Virus record (IMG/VR): IMGVR_UViG_3300047174_000068
Coordinates: 1-27,981 of that record
DNA length: 27,981 nucleotides
Source: a virus
Reading direction: 5' to 3' (one strand)
The notes beneath the pieces are model-generated. The model was not told the origin of the DNA. It did not search any database and worked only from the letters and a program-made list of their open reading frames with translations. A program made the translations under genes and the position numbers. Below, one piece after another: positions 24,299 to 27,981 of this stretch (position 1 is the first letter of the stretch; every line of letters starts with the position of its first letter).

Positions 24299-24645
24299 CG
24301 ACCGGGCGCAACGCCGCTCTGCACGGTTGGGTCATACGCTGCCATCTCCTTGAGGGCCGCCTCGACCATCTCGGCGATGAGCCAGGTGTCGCGGGTCGGC
24401 AGTCCATCAGCCTGGAGCAGTTTCAGCGTAAACTGCACGCCCTTGTTGACGGTTCCGGCCAACGCGGCGTTGTCGGTCACCCAGCGGGTGATCACAGGCT
24501 GGATGGCGATGGCCTCGTGATACACGCTGGCGGCGCCCATGCGGGCGTAAGTCGCGGCCTGGGCCACCCACGGGACGCTGGGCGAGGGCGGGGCAGGGAA
24601 GGGGGCCGCCGCCTCACGCACCCCGGCGGTCTCGCCGATGCTCAT
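24295..24645 (-). CDS. 116-aa protein of unknown function
   Basis: ATG 24645 with AGGGGG 8 nt upstream, where the G-run belongs to the repeated leader element (copy at 24656-24706). MSIGETAGVREAAAPFPAPPSPS, then a helical globular part (ATYARMGAASVYHEAIAIQPVITRWVTDNAALAGTVNKGVQF...LIAEMVEAALKEMAAYDP). No family recognised. The frame is open upstream through the leader element, but that part is best read as untranslated. Co-translated with the coiled-coil gene. Confidence 0.6.
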   Translation of the reverse strand: MSIGETAGVREAAAPFPAPPSPSVPWVAQAATYARMGAASVYHEAIAIQPVITRWVTDNAALAGTVNKGVQFTLKLLQADGLPTRDTWLIAEMVEAALKEMAAYDPTVQSGVAPGR

Positions 24646-24655
24646 AACACTGACC

Positions 24656-24706
24656 CCCTGCGGACTGCGCACGGGCGCGTCCTCGGGCTTGCGCGGTGCC
24701 CGCGCA
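24656..24706 (-). repeat. Leader repeat, copy A
   Basis: On the minus strand: hairpin GCGCGG-GCA-CCGCGC, then GAGGAC-GCGC-CCGT-GCGC-A-GTC (second hairpin), then CGCAGGG, which serves as Shine-Dalgarno for ATG 24645. Shares both hairpins with copy D. Confidence 0.7.
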
Positions 24707-24895
24707 TTATTTGCGCATCTTGGAGAGCGTCTCGGCGAACCGGGCCTCTTTGGCGACGCGTGAGTCCCCGCCGGCGGCAGCTTTGGCGATCTTGCTTTTA
24801 GGTATGGTCTGCCCGGCAGGCACACCCAGAGCCTTGTGGAGCGCGCCGGGCCGCTTGATCGCCTTGCTGATGTTGAGGGTCTTCTTGCCGGCCAC
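24707..24895 (-). CDS. 62-aa basic conserved phage protein
   Basis: GTG 24895 with GGAG 8 nt upstream: (M)AGKKTLNISKAIKRPGALHKALGVPAGQTIPKSKIAKAA... The core GALHKALGVP-G--IP-SKI--A recalls small Lys-rich proteins found in many tailed phages, function unknown. The frame is open upstream through two tandem 38-bp leader repeats, and ATG 24949 could also serve as start, but the conserved-looking part begins at KKTLNI. A GGTC-N-GAC palindrome (24897-24905) touches the start codon. Confidence 0.6.
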   Translation of the reverse strand: MAGKKTLNISKAIKRPGALHKALGVPAGQTIPKSKIAKAAAGGDSRVAKEARFAETLSKMRK

Positions 24896-24909
24896 GGGTC
24901 GGACTCCAG

Positions 24910-24947
24910 ATGTTGACGCCCTGCGGGCCGCGCACGGGCGCGTCCTC
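24910..24947 (-). repeat. Leader repeat, copy B (tandem unit 1)
   Basis: 38-bp unit; 36 of 38 bases match copy C, which adjoins it. It holds the GACGCGCCCGTGCGC hairpin and the GCAGGGCGTCA end, 15 nt upstream of GTG 24895. Confidence 0.75.
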
Positions 24948-24985
24948 ATGTTGACGCCCTGCAGACCGCGCACGGGCGCGTCCTC
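24948..24985 (-). repeat. Leader repeat, copy C (tandem unit 2)
   Basis: Second 38-bp unit. Because 38 is not a multiple of three, the two units are read in different frames, so the repeat is not kept as protein. Confidence 0.75.
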
Positions 24986-25013
24986 GGGCTAACCAATACT
25001 GGACTCATCGAAT

Positions 25014-25024
25014 ACTACCGTTGT
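25014..25024. repeat. Dispersed palindrome, exact, intergenic
   Basis: ACTAC-C-GTTGT between the stop of the ribbon-helix-helix gene and the tandem leader repeats. Confidence 0.7.
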
Positions 25025-25041
25025 GATTGCATGCGCAAGGG

Positions 25042-25410
25042 TTATCCCCCCTCCAGCCGAGAACGAATATGTCTCAGTAACGACCGGGTGATCGCGCGCG
25101 GCACGGGTTTGCCCGACATCCTCGATACACGCTCGGCGAGCGATGCCATTTCATCCAGCTCGATGATGGTGGTGTCGGGCGCGGCGGTCGCCGGCGCTAC
25201 CGGGGCAGGGGGGCTCGCACTCACGACCACGGGCGCTCGCGACGCGTTGAGATCCTCCTTGATCTGCGTGCGGATCGCGCGCGACATCCACGCCCCGAGG
25301 GGCAACCTGGCGCGCTGCGCCGCTTCGATCGCCGCGTTACGTTCTTCCGGCGCGATGTTTTTGATGGTCCAAGGCTTAATATTTTCGCTGCTCTCCACAT
25401 TCACATCCAT
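25042..25410 (-). CDS. Ribbon-helix-helix type DNA-binding protein
   Basis: 122 aa from ATG 25410 (ATG 25428 is an upstream alternative). Residues about 13-50 (PWTIKNIAPEERNAAIEAAQRARLPLGAWMSRAIRTQI) show the strand-helix-helix pattern of Arc/CopG-type proteins: alternating strand, AAI-AA helix, LG-W turn, then RAI helix. The rest is a Pro/Ala linker and a basic C-terminal helix (RSLLRHIRSRLEGG). Proteins of this kind repress their own promoters and often act in partition or toxin control. A promoter with three GTC-N-GAC palindromes lies directly upstream (25411-25467), which makes self-repression likely. No toxin or ParA gene is seen next to it. Confidence 0.65.
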   Translation of the reverse strand: MDVNVESSENIKPWTIKNIAPEERNAAIEAAQRARLPLGAWMSRAIRTQIKEDLNASRAPVVVSASPPAPVAPATAAPDTTIIELDEMASLAERVSRMSGKPVPRAITRSLLRHIRSRLEGG

Positions 25411-25419
25411 GGTCCGACC
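25411..25419. promoter_or_regulatory. GGTC-N-GACC operator candidate 1
   Basis: GGTCCGACC, a 9-bp odd palindrome directly before ATG 25410 of the ribbon-helix-helix gene. Confidence 0.6.
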
Positions 25420-25431
25420 CGGTCTCATTGC

Positions 25432-25440
25432 AGTCGGACT
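25432..25440. promoter_or_regulatory. GGTC-N-GACC operator candidate 2
   Basis: AGTCGGACT, self-symmetric, at the expected transcription start of the same gene; the outer bases change together (A..T in place of G..C), keeping the symmetry. Confidence 0.6.
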
Positions 25441-25467
25441 TTATGGATATGTCGGTCGGACCGTCAA
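25440..25467 (-). promoter_or_regulatory. Leftward promoter of the ribbon-helix-helix gene
   Basis: Minus strand TTGACG (25462-25467), 16-nt spacer, CATAAA (25440-25445, four of six). GTC-N-GAC palindromes lie in the spacer and just after the -10 box. Confidence 0.55.
25454..25462. promoter_or_regulatory. GGTC-N-GACC operator candidate 3
   Basis: GGTCGGACC between the -35 and -10 boxes. The three centres (25415, 25436, 25458) are 21 and 22 bp apart, about two helical turns, so dimers would sit on one face of the DNA. Confidence 0.65.
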
Positions 25468-25502
25468 GCGAGTGGTGCGAACCAAGCGAGACGCAGGCTA
25501 GC

Positions 25503-25533
25503 CCGAGGCCGAAGCGACAGCGCCGGCCGCAGG
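25503..25533 (+). repeat. 31-bp inverted repeat, left arm
   Basis: 31 bases starting CCGAGGCCGAAGCG and ending GGCCGCAGG, perfectly repeated in inverted orientation at 26835-26865. It ends in CCGCAGGGCGTCA, the same end as the leader repeats, and holds its own GGCC...GGCC hairpin. Confidence 0.8.
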
Positions 25534-25615
25534 GCGTCAGCACGAGGGTGTAAATGTTAGTGTTTGTTCTATGGGCCATAAGGAGGGGTGTAAACCACTG
25601 TCCCATCTACATTTC

Positions 25616-26014
25616 CTACCCTCCGCGATGCGTGTTCAACGCGCGGTTGGTCGCGCTTATGACCCCTCGCACCTGCTCTCGTATCACTTCTGGATCGTCT
25701 TGCACACGTTTGCCGTGCTGCGCGATCGTGAGGGCGCGCGCCAGCCCGTCGTGCGCTGCCTTGAGCCGCCGCAGCAGCTCCGCGATGTCACCATCGAGCG
25801 GGATGCGGATCTGAACACGAGTGTCGTCGTGCCCGTGTTTTACGCCCTGCGGACTGCGCACGAGCGCGTCCTCATGCTCGCGCGGTGCCCGCGCATCTTT
25901 TGCGGGTAGGTGGATTACATTTATATTTTTAGTCAAAGACGTCCTCGTTTTGCGACATTCACTACGTTGGCGTTCTATCATAATCACGCGGCACGTGGCG
26001 TCAATCACATACAA
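25616..26014 (-). CDS. Hypothetical protein, start uncertain
   Basis: Open frame of 132 codons from ATG 26014 to the stop at 25616. Only the last 70 residues look like a protein: TRVQIRIPLDGDIAELLRRLKAAHDGLARALTIAQHGKRV...EVIREQVRGVISATNRAL, an amphipathic helical domain after a short strand. The middle part is the translation of the leader repeat (25845-25896), whose other copies lie before start codons. By analogy the true start lies after the repeat, but no ATG, GTG or TTG is in frame there; GTG 25864 inside the repeat is the nearest. It may therefore be a decayed gene that has lost its start. Function unknown. Confidence 0.35.
   Translation of the reverse strand: MYVIDATCRVIMIERQRSECRKTRTSLTKNINVIHLPAKDARAPREHEDALVRSPQGVKHGHDDTRVQIRIPLDGDIAELLRRLKAAHDGLARALTIAQHGKRVQDDPEVIREQVRGVISATNRALNTHRGG
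25845..25896 (-). repeat. Leader repeat, copy D
   Basis: Same two-hairpin structure as copy A (GAC-GCGC-TCGT-GCGC-A-GTC) followed by CGCAGGGCGT, but no in-frame start codon follows, in line with a decayed gene downstream. Confidence 0.65.
25961..25973. repeat. Variant element ACWACRTTGGYGT, copy 3
   Basis: ACTACGTTGGCGT, between the start of the doubtful gene 25616-26014 and its leader repeat. Confidence 0.4.
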
Positions 26015-26050
26015 TTGAACGTCTGTTAAGTTAGGCTGTCATAGATTCGA

Positions 26051-26464
26051 TCACGCTTGTTTGCGTATCGAACGTATTGGCATTGCAGTATGTCTCGAAT
26101 GTTTAACGTCGGCCGCCTCCAGAAGTTCATCGCTGGGCACATAATGTTTTTCTTGTTTGACACTCGTGCGTTGTTTGATGTGGCCCTCCACCGTGCGCAT
26201 CTCGATAGAGATCAGTTCGCGTTCGAGCGCGCGGTTGATCGCGGCGTCGAGCCCGAAAGGAGAAGCGCCGAGGAACTTCGCGACCTGCCTGCGTGGGGGA
26301 TACGCATGCCCACGCAGATGCAGCTCCACAATCAGAGCGAGCAGTTTGCATGCGACCTCGGGTGGGCGTTTCATCCCGTAAACTGTTATATACTCATGTA
26401 TTTTTGCGATCATCGAACCGTCTAAAGGCGGAAACTGAAATATCGGGACCGCTTTGCGAGGCAT
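26051..26464 (-). CDS. Winged-helix regulator (putative)
   Basis: 137 aa. MPRKAVPIFQFPPLDGSMIAKIHEYIT..., with a helix-turn-helix at residues 56-88 (PPRRQVAKFLGASPFGLDAAINRALEREL) and a following beta wing with Lys/Arg (SIEMRTVEGHIKQRT), ending in a polar tail. This is typical of small wHTH regulators. No strong ribosome-binding site (AAGG 12 nt upstream of ATG 26464); ATG 26413 is an alternative. A dyad-symmetric sequence containing TATAA (26494-26511) lies 30 nt upstream and may be its promoter/operator. Confidence 0.6.
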   Translation of the reverse strand: MPRKAVPIFQFPPLDGSMIAKIHEYITVYGMKRPPEVACKLLALIVELHLRGHAYPPRRQVAKFLGASPFGLDAAINRALERELISIEMRTVEGHIKQRTSVKQEKHYVPSDELLEAADVKHSRHTAMPIRSIRKQA

Positions 26465-26493
26465 GCGCGAAAGACCTTAACCGTGGAACACGA

Positions 26494-26511
26494 CTCGTGA
26501 TATAACACGAG
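26494..26511. promoter_or_regulatory. Dyad with TATAA upstream of winged-helix gene
   Basis: CTCGTG-ATATAA-CACGAG, 6-bp arms; further pairing CGA/TCG outside a two-base bulge. An operator over a -10-like box 30 nt upstream of ATG 26464 is possible. Confidence 0.45.
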
Positions 26512-26567
26512 CGTCGCAATTTCTATATGCGTAAATATACGTATTGAAGTTAAATCGTAACAAGTTT

Positions 26568-26578
26568 ACGACGGTAGT
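26568..26578. promoter_or_regulatory. Dispersed palindrome after Xre-like gene
   Basis: ACGAC-G-GTAGT in a TTT...TTT context, 7 bases beyond the stop codon of the Xre-like gene and about 100 bp upstream of the winged-helix gene start (26464). Confidence 0.65.
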
Positions 26579-26585
26579 GTTTGTT

Positions 26586-26822
26586 TTATTTTTCTTCTTT
26601 TGTGGGCAGTTTTTTGAACGTCAGTTCCCACCCCAGCGCGCGGGCATATGCGTTCAAATTTTCGACTGTGGGCACAACACCCATGAACACCCATTGCTCG
26701 ACCATGCGCGGGCTGAGCCCTGCTTCGCGAGCTGTCGTCTCACGCTTCTTGTTCACGGCCAGGCGGTATCGCTCGATCTGATCGACCAGGGGGTTGATCG
26801 GGCGTTTCGGGCGACCTGGCAT
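26586..26822 (-). CDS. Xre/Cro-type repressor-like protein
   Basis: 78 aa. MPGRPKRP basic N-terminal arm (AT-hook-like), then a helix-turn-helix at about residues 28-48 (TTAREAGLSPRMVEQWVFMG) followed by PTVENLNAYARALGWEL, the usual helix 4 of the lambda-repressor-like fold, and a short charged tail. Cro-sized. AGGA 4 nt before ATG 26822. Palindrome copies lie just after its stop codon (26568-26578) and 130 nt upstream in a promoter (26955-26965), which makes it a good candidate to bind the dispersed palindrome; this is inference. Confidence 0.7.
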   Translation of the reverse strand: MPGRPKRPINPLVDQIERYRLAVNKKRETTAREAGLSPRMVEQWVFMGVVPTVENLNAYARALGWELTFKKLPTKEEK

Positions 26823-26834
26823 TATATCCTACGT

Positions 26835-26865
26835 CCTGCGGCCGGCGCTGTCGCTTCGGCCTCGG
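26835..26865 (-). repeat. 31-bp inverted repeat, right arm
   Basis: Exact inverse of 25503-25533, between a terminator and the ATG of the Xre-like gene (26822). The arms enclose about 1.3 kb with three leftward genes or gene remnants. Confidence 0.8.
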
Positions 26866-26875
26866 CCTAAAAAGC

Positions 26876-26906
26876 CCCCGCCGGGAGTTTGATAACACCG
26901 GCGGGG
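26876..26906 (-). terminator. Intrinsic terminator / possible attenuator, leftward
   Basis: CCCCGCCGG (26876-26884) pairs with CCGGCGGGG (26898-26906), 9 bp, loop 13 nt; on the minus strand GGCTTTTTAGG follows. It lies between the putative promoter at 26947-26974 and the Xre-like gene (26822) in the same direction, so it may attenuate that gene. Confidence 0.75.
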
Positions 26907-26946
26907 TTAGTTCACCTGCTCTTGGTTCCTGGGGGAAACCGTGGTG

Positions 26947-26974
26947 AGGGTATTACGACGGTAGTGGTCGTCAA
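26947..26974 (-). promoter_or_regulatory. Leftward promoter with palindrome in spacer
   Basis: Minus strand TTGACG (26969-26974), 16-nt spacer, TACCCT (26947-26952, three of six to TATAAT). The palindrome 26955-26965 fills the spacer, a classical repressor position. It would drive leftward transcription toward the Xre-like gene. Confidence 0.45.
26955..26965. promoter_or_regulatory. Dispersed palindrome in promoter spacer
   Basis: ACGAC-G-GTAGT followed by GGT, exactly between TTGACG and the -10-like box of a leftward promoter. Confidence 0.7.
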
Positions 26975-27126
26975 GGGGATTTTTAGGGTTACGGTTGTGG
27001 AAAGTTAATGAAGTGTAATTTTTTTGGGGTATGTGAGGGGAGCAGCTAATCAAAATAAAAATACAGGGGGGGCTATGTCCAACACCCCGCCCCGGTGCCG
27101 TGGCCACCCATGTCCAAGTATCATTT

Positions 27127-27137
27127 ACAACCGTCGT
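27127..27137. promoter_or_regulatory. Dispersed palindrome, exact to pattern, intergenic
   Basis: ACAAC-C-GTCGT followed by GGTTT, in the noncoding block before the rightward genes. Confidence 0.65.
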
Positions 27138-27201
27138 GGTTTCTACCGGTTCTCTGGTATGTCAGCCCCTGATTGGCAAGCCTAAGATTACACAGCGACT
27201 A

Positions 27202-27212
27202 GCAACCGTTGT
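27202..27212. promoter_or_regulatory. Dispersed palindrome, one mismatch, intergenic
   Basis: GCAAC-C-GTTGT, 75 bp from the previous copy, same noncoding block. Confidence 0.55.
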
Positions 27213-27236
27213 GCGATCGGACACAAGACCGCTTAG

Positions 27237-27257
27237 ACCGTGAGCACGTGCCACGGT
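27237..27257 (+). other. Hairpin upstream of ribozyme
   Basis: ACCGTG (27237-27242) pairs with CACGGT (27252-27257) around a nine-base loop that itself contains the palindrome GCACGTGC. It may be part of the folded leader of the rightward transcript. No function known. Confidence 0.4.
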
Positions 27258-27273
27258 ATGCGCGACAAGATGC

Positions 27274-27288
27274 GGGGCGTCACGCCCC
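27274..27288 (+). other. GC hairpin 5 nt before ribozyme
   Basis: GGGGCG (27274-27279), loop TCA, CGCCCC (27283-27288). No T-run follows, so it is not an intrinsic terminator in either direction. It ends 5 nt before hammerhead stem III and would protect the 3' end of the upstream cleavage product. Confidence 0.5.
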
Positions 27289-27293
27289 TGCCT

Positions 27294-27368
27294 GGGTCTA
27301 GGGCTTACGATCACAACCGTTGTGGTTTGTCAGCGCCCTACTGATGAGCCCCAACTAGGGCGAAACCC
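27294..27368 (+). ncRNA. Type III hammerhead ribozyme
   Basis: All conserved parts are present in order. Stem III 5' strand GGGT (27294-27297), cleavage triplet GTC with cut after C27298, stem I TAGGGC (27299-27304) pairing with GCCCTA (27335-27340), core CTGATGA (27341-27347), stem II GCCC (27348-27351) / GGGC (27358-27361) with six-base loop CAACTA, core GAAA (27362-27365), and stem III 3' strand ACCC (27365-27368), whose A pairs with T27297. The 10.1-11.1 pair is G-C as required. Stem I continues, after an internal loop, into an 8-bp helix made largely of a palindrome copy (27313-27323). Ends are in stem III, hence type III. Cleavage would give a 3' RNA starting at 27299 that carries the small gene at 27370. 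Identified from core motif and pairing only; activity not shown. Confidence 0.93.
27313..27323. promoter_or_regulatory. Dispersed palindrome inside hammerhead stem I
   Basis: ACAAC-C-GTTGT followed by GGTTT. In RNA it folds CACAA/TTGTG with a CCG loop and forms the outer helix of ribozyme stem I. Confidence 0.75.
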
Positions 27369-27369
27369 G

Positions 27370-27618
27370 ATGCCACATAGCAATGGTTTCCAAGAACCGG
27401 CGCCGGTTAAAATCAACGCGAAGTTTCTGCTCGCACCGCCGCCGCCCGACACCATTACGATACCGCCGGGTTTCATCATTACCAAATGCGCGGCTCGTAT
27501 CGCACACGGCGCGCGCAAGCCGCGATCGTATTGTCCTGGCGGTGCAACCGCCACAGGCGACGCAATCAATCGTGGCCAGCACTTCAAAGTTCGCAATCTC
27601 GCAGCTAAAGGATGGTAA
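27370..27618 (+). CDS. 82-aa protein downstream of hammerhead ribozyme
   Basis: ATG 27370 lies one base after stem III of the ribozyme; AGGG (27357-27360) at 9 nt is the only Shine-Dalgarno candidate and is part of ribozyme stem II. MPHSNGFQEPAPVKINAKFLLAPPPPDTITIPPGF... ending HFKVRNLAAKGW. Short, Pro/Ala-rich, with two Cys; no family recognised. First gene of the rightward group at the right edge, 4 bases before the next start. Early-gene status is inferred from its position opposite to the late operon. Confidence 0.55.
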   Translation: MPHSNGFQEPAPVKINAKFLLAPPPPDTITIPPGFIITKCAARIAHGARKPRSYCPGGATATGDAINRGQHFKVRNLAAKGW

Positions 27619-27622
27619 TATA

Positions 27623-27823
27623 ATGGCGTGCAAGGATGTAAATGATATGCGCGATAGTATTCGCGCTCTGTCGTTTGATTGTGCTCTTGATCGCCTGGAC
27701 TATAATCGGCGATTTATGCGTTCGCATACGCCCGCCGGAAGTAATTTTCACGCAGCACTTTGCGTGATCGTCGCTCTATACCGCGCGGAATTGTTCCGCC
27801 GGACCGGCTTCCGTCACTTCTGA
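27623..27823 (+). CDS. 66-aa small phage protein
   Basis: ATG 27623 with AAAGGA 10 nt upstream. MACKDVNDMRDSIRALSFDCALDRLDYNRRFMRSHTPAGSNFHAALCVIVALYRAELFRRTGFRHF, helical and rich in Arg and Asp; no family recognised. The open frame extends back to 27383 in another context, but the ribosome-binding site and the 4-base gap to the previous stop fix this start. Confidence 0.6.
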   Translation: MACKDVNDMRDSIRALSFDCALDRLDYNRRFMRSHTPAGSNFHAALCVIVALYRAELFRRTGFRHF

Positions 27824-27837
27824 AAGGACAACATACA

Positions 27838-27981
27838 ATGGCAACAGTTTCCACACAACGCGCCCTCGAAATAGGCGCGTTAATTCAATCGGCGGCGCTT
27901 CCCAGCGTGGGCGCGGCTGATGCCAAGGCCGAGGCGCGTCTTGTGCTCGAAGGCCGCGCCGAGGATGAACGTGGTATACGC
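27838..27981 (+). CDS. Hypothetical protein, cut by right edge
   Basis: Frame of 48 codons from ATG 27838 (AAGGA 10 nt upstream) to the window end without a stop: MATVSTQRALEIGALIQSAALPSVGAADAKAEARL... Ala/Glu-rich and helical. Third gene of the rightward group, 14 nt after the preceding stop. Too little is visible to assign a function. Confidence 0.55.
   Translation, partial: MATVSTQRALEIGALIQSAALPSVGAADAKAEARLVLEGRAEDERGIR

Larger units (their letters stand above)
26823..27369. other. 547-bp noncoding regulatory block
   Basis: No convincing gene on either strand. In order from the left: one arm of a 31-bp inverted repeat, a leftward terminator, a TTGACG promoter with a palindrome in its spacer, an AT-rich stretch (26980-27070) with T- and G-runs, palindrome copies at 27127 and 27202, two hairpins, and the hammerhead with a fourth palindrome. 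It separates the leftward regulator genes from the rightward group. It could also hold the replication origin, but no iterons other than the palindromes were seen. Confidence 0.5.

Noticed and set aside
26907-27107. 66-codon leftward frame in the noncoding block
   Set aside because: It covers the promoter, palindrome and AT-rich stretch; composition is unlike a protein and no start signal is seen.
27143-27170. Minus-strand CTGACAT ... GAAACC near palindrome 27127 as a second hammerhead
   Set aside because: The first core box lacks the required CUGANGA bases and no cleavage triplet with stems I and III can be drawn.

Overview
The window is a GC-rich piece of a tailed-phage genome (free phage or prophage) with a podovirus-type head and short-tail gene set. 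A P22-sized portal (724 aa), a scaffold, a small major capsid protein, several head-tail adaptors, a large nozzle-type tail protein, fibre proteins, and internal ejection proteins point to a short-tailed virion; no tape measure, sheath or tail-tube gene is seen. The codon pattern and one winged-helix protein (23509-23967) suggest an alphaproteobacterial host, but that is inference. No tRNA, rRNA, integrase, CRISPR array or insertion sequence was recognised.

Layout. From 20100 down to the left edge runs one long leftward virion operon: portal, three small proteins, scaffold, major capsid, connector/adaptor genes joined by 4-base stop/start overlaps, fibre proteins, a nozzle-type tail protein, a collagen-repeat fibre, two more fibre proteins (one with fibronectin III), a GNAT-like protein, an internal virion protein, a lytic-transglycosylase ejection protein, and a giant open-ended polyvalent protein with a pyrophosphatase-like motif. 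From a short divergent region at 20101-20138 the terminase genes run rightward to 22388. They meet a leftward cassette head-on (lipoprotein, hydrophobic holin-like protein, 52-aa protein). From 23.2 to 26.9 kb is an accessory/regulatory region of small leftward genes (ribbon-helix-helix, winged helix, Xre) with repeated leader elements, one rightward winged-helix gene, and two leftward terminators. From 27.0 kb a noncoding block leads into a rightward set of small genes that leaves the window on the right.

Two signals stand out beyond the genes. (1) At 27294-27368 there is a complete type III hammerhead ribozyme, with GUC cleavage site, CUGAUGA and GAAA core and all three helices paired. It ends one base before the start codon of a small rightward gene. 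(2) An 11-bp palindrome, ACNAC-N-GTNGT, occurs 14 times exactly and at least five more times with one mismatch, across the whole window, where about 0.4 exact copies are expected by chance. It lies in promoters, just before ribosome-binding sites, and inside genes in different reading frames, so it is kept as DNA (or RNA) rather than as a peptide. One copy forms the outer part of hammerhead stem I. A second palindrome, GGTC-N-GACC, is also over-represented and forms a three-site cluster in the promoter of the ribbon-helix-helix gene. The small DNA-binding proteins of the 23.5-26.9 kb region are the natural candidates to bind these sites. Everything was read by eye; base composition and chance expectations are rough hand estimates.
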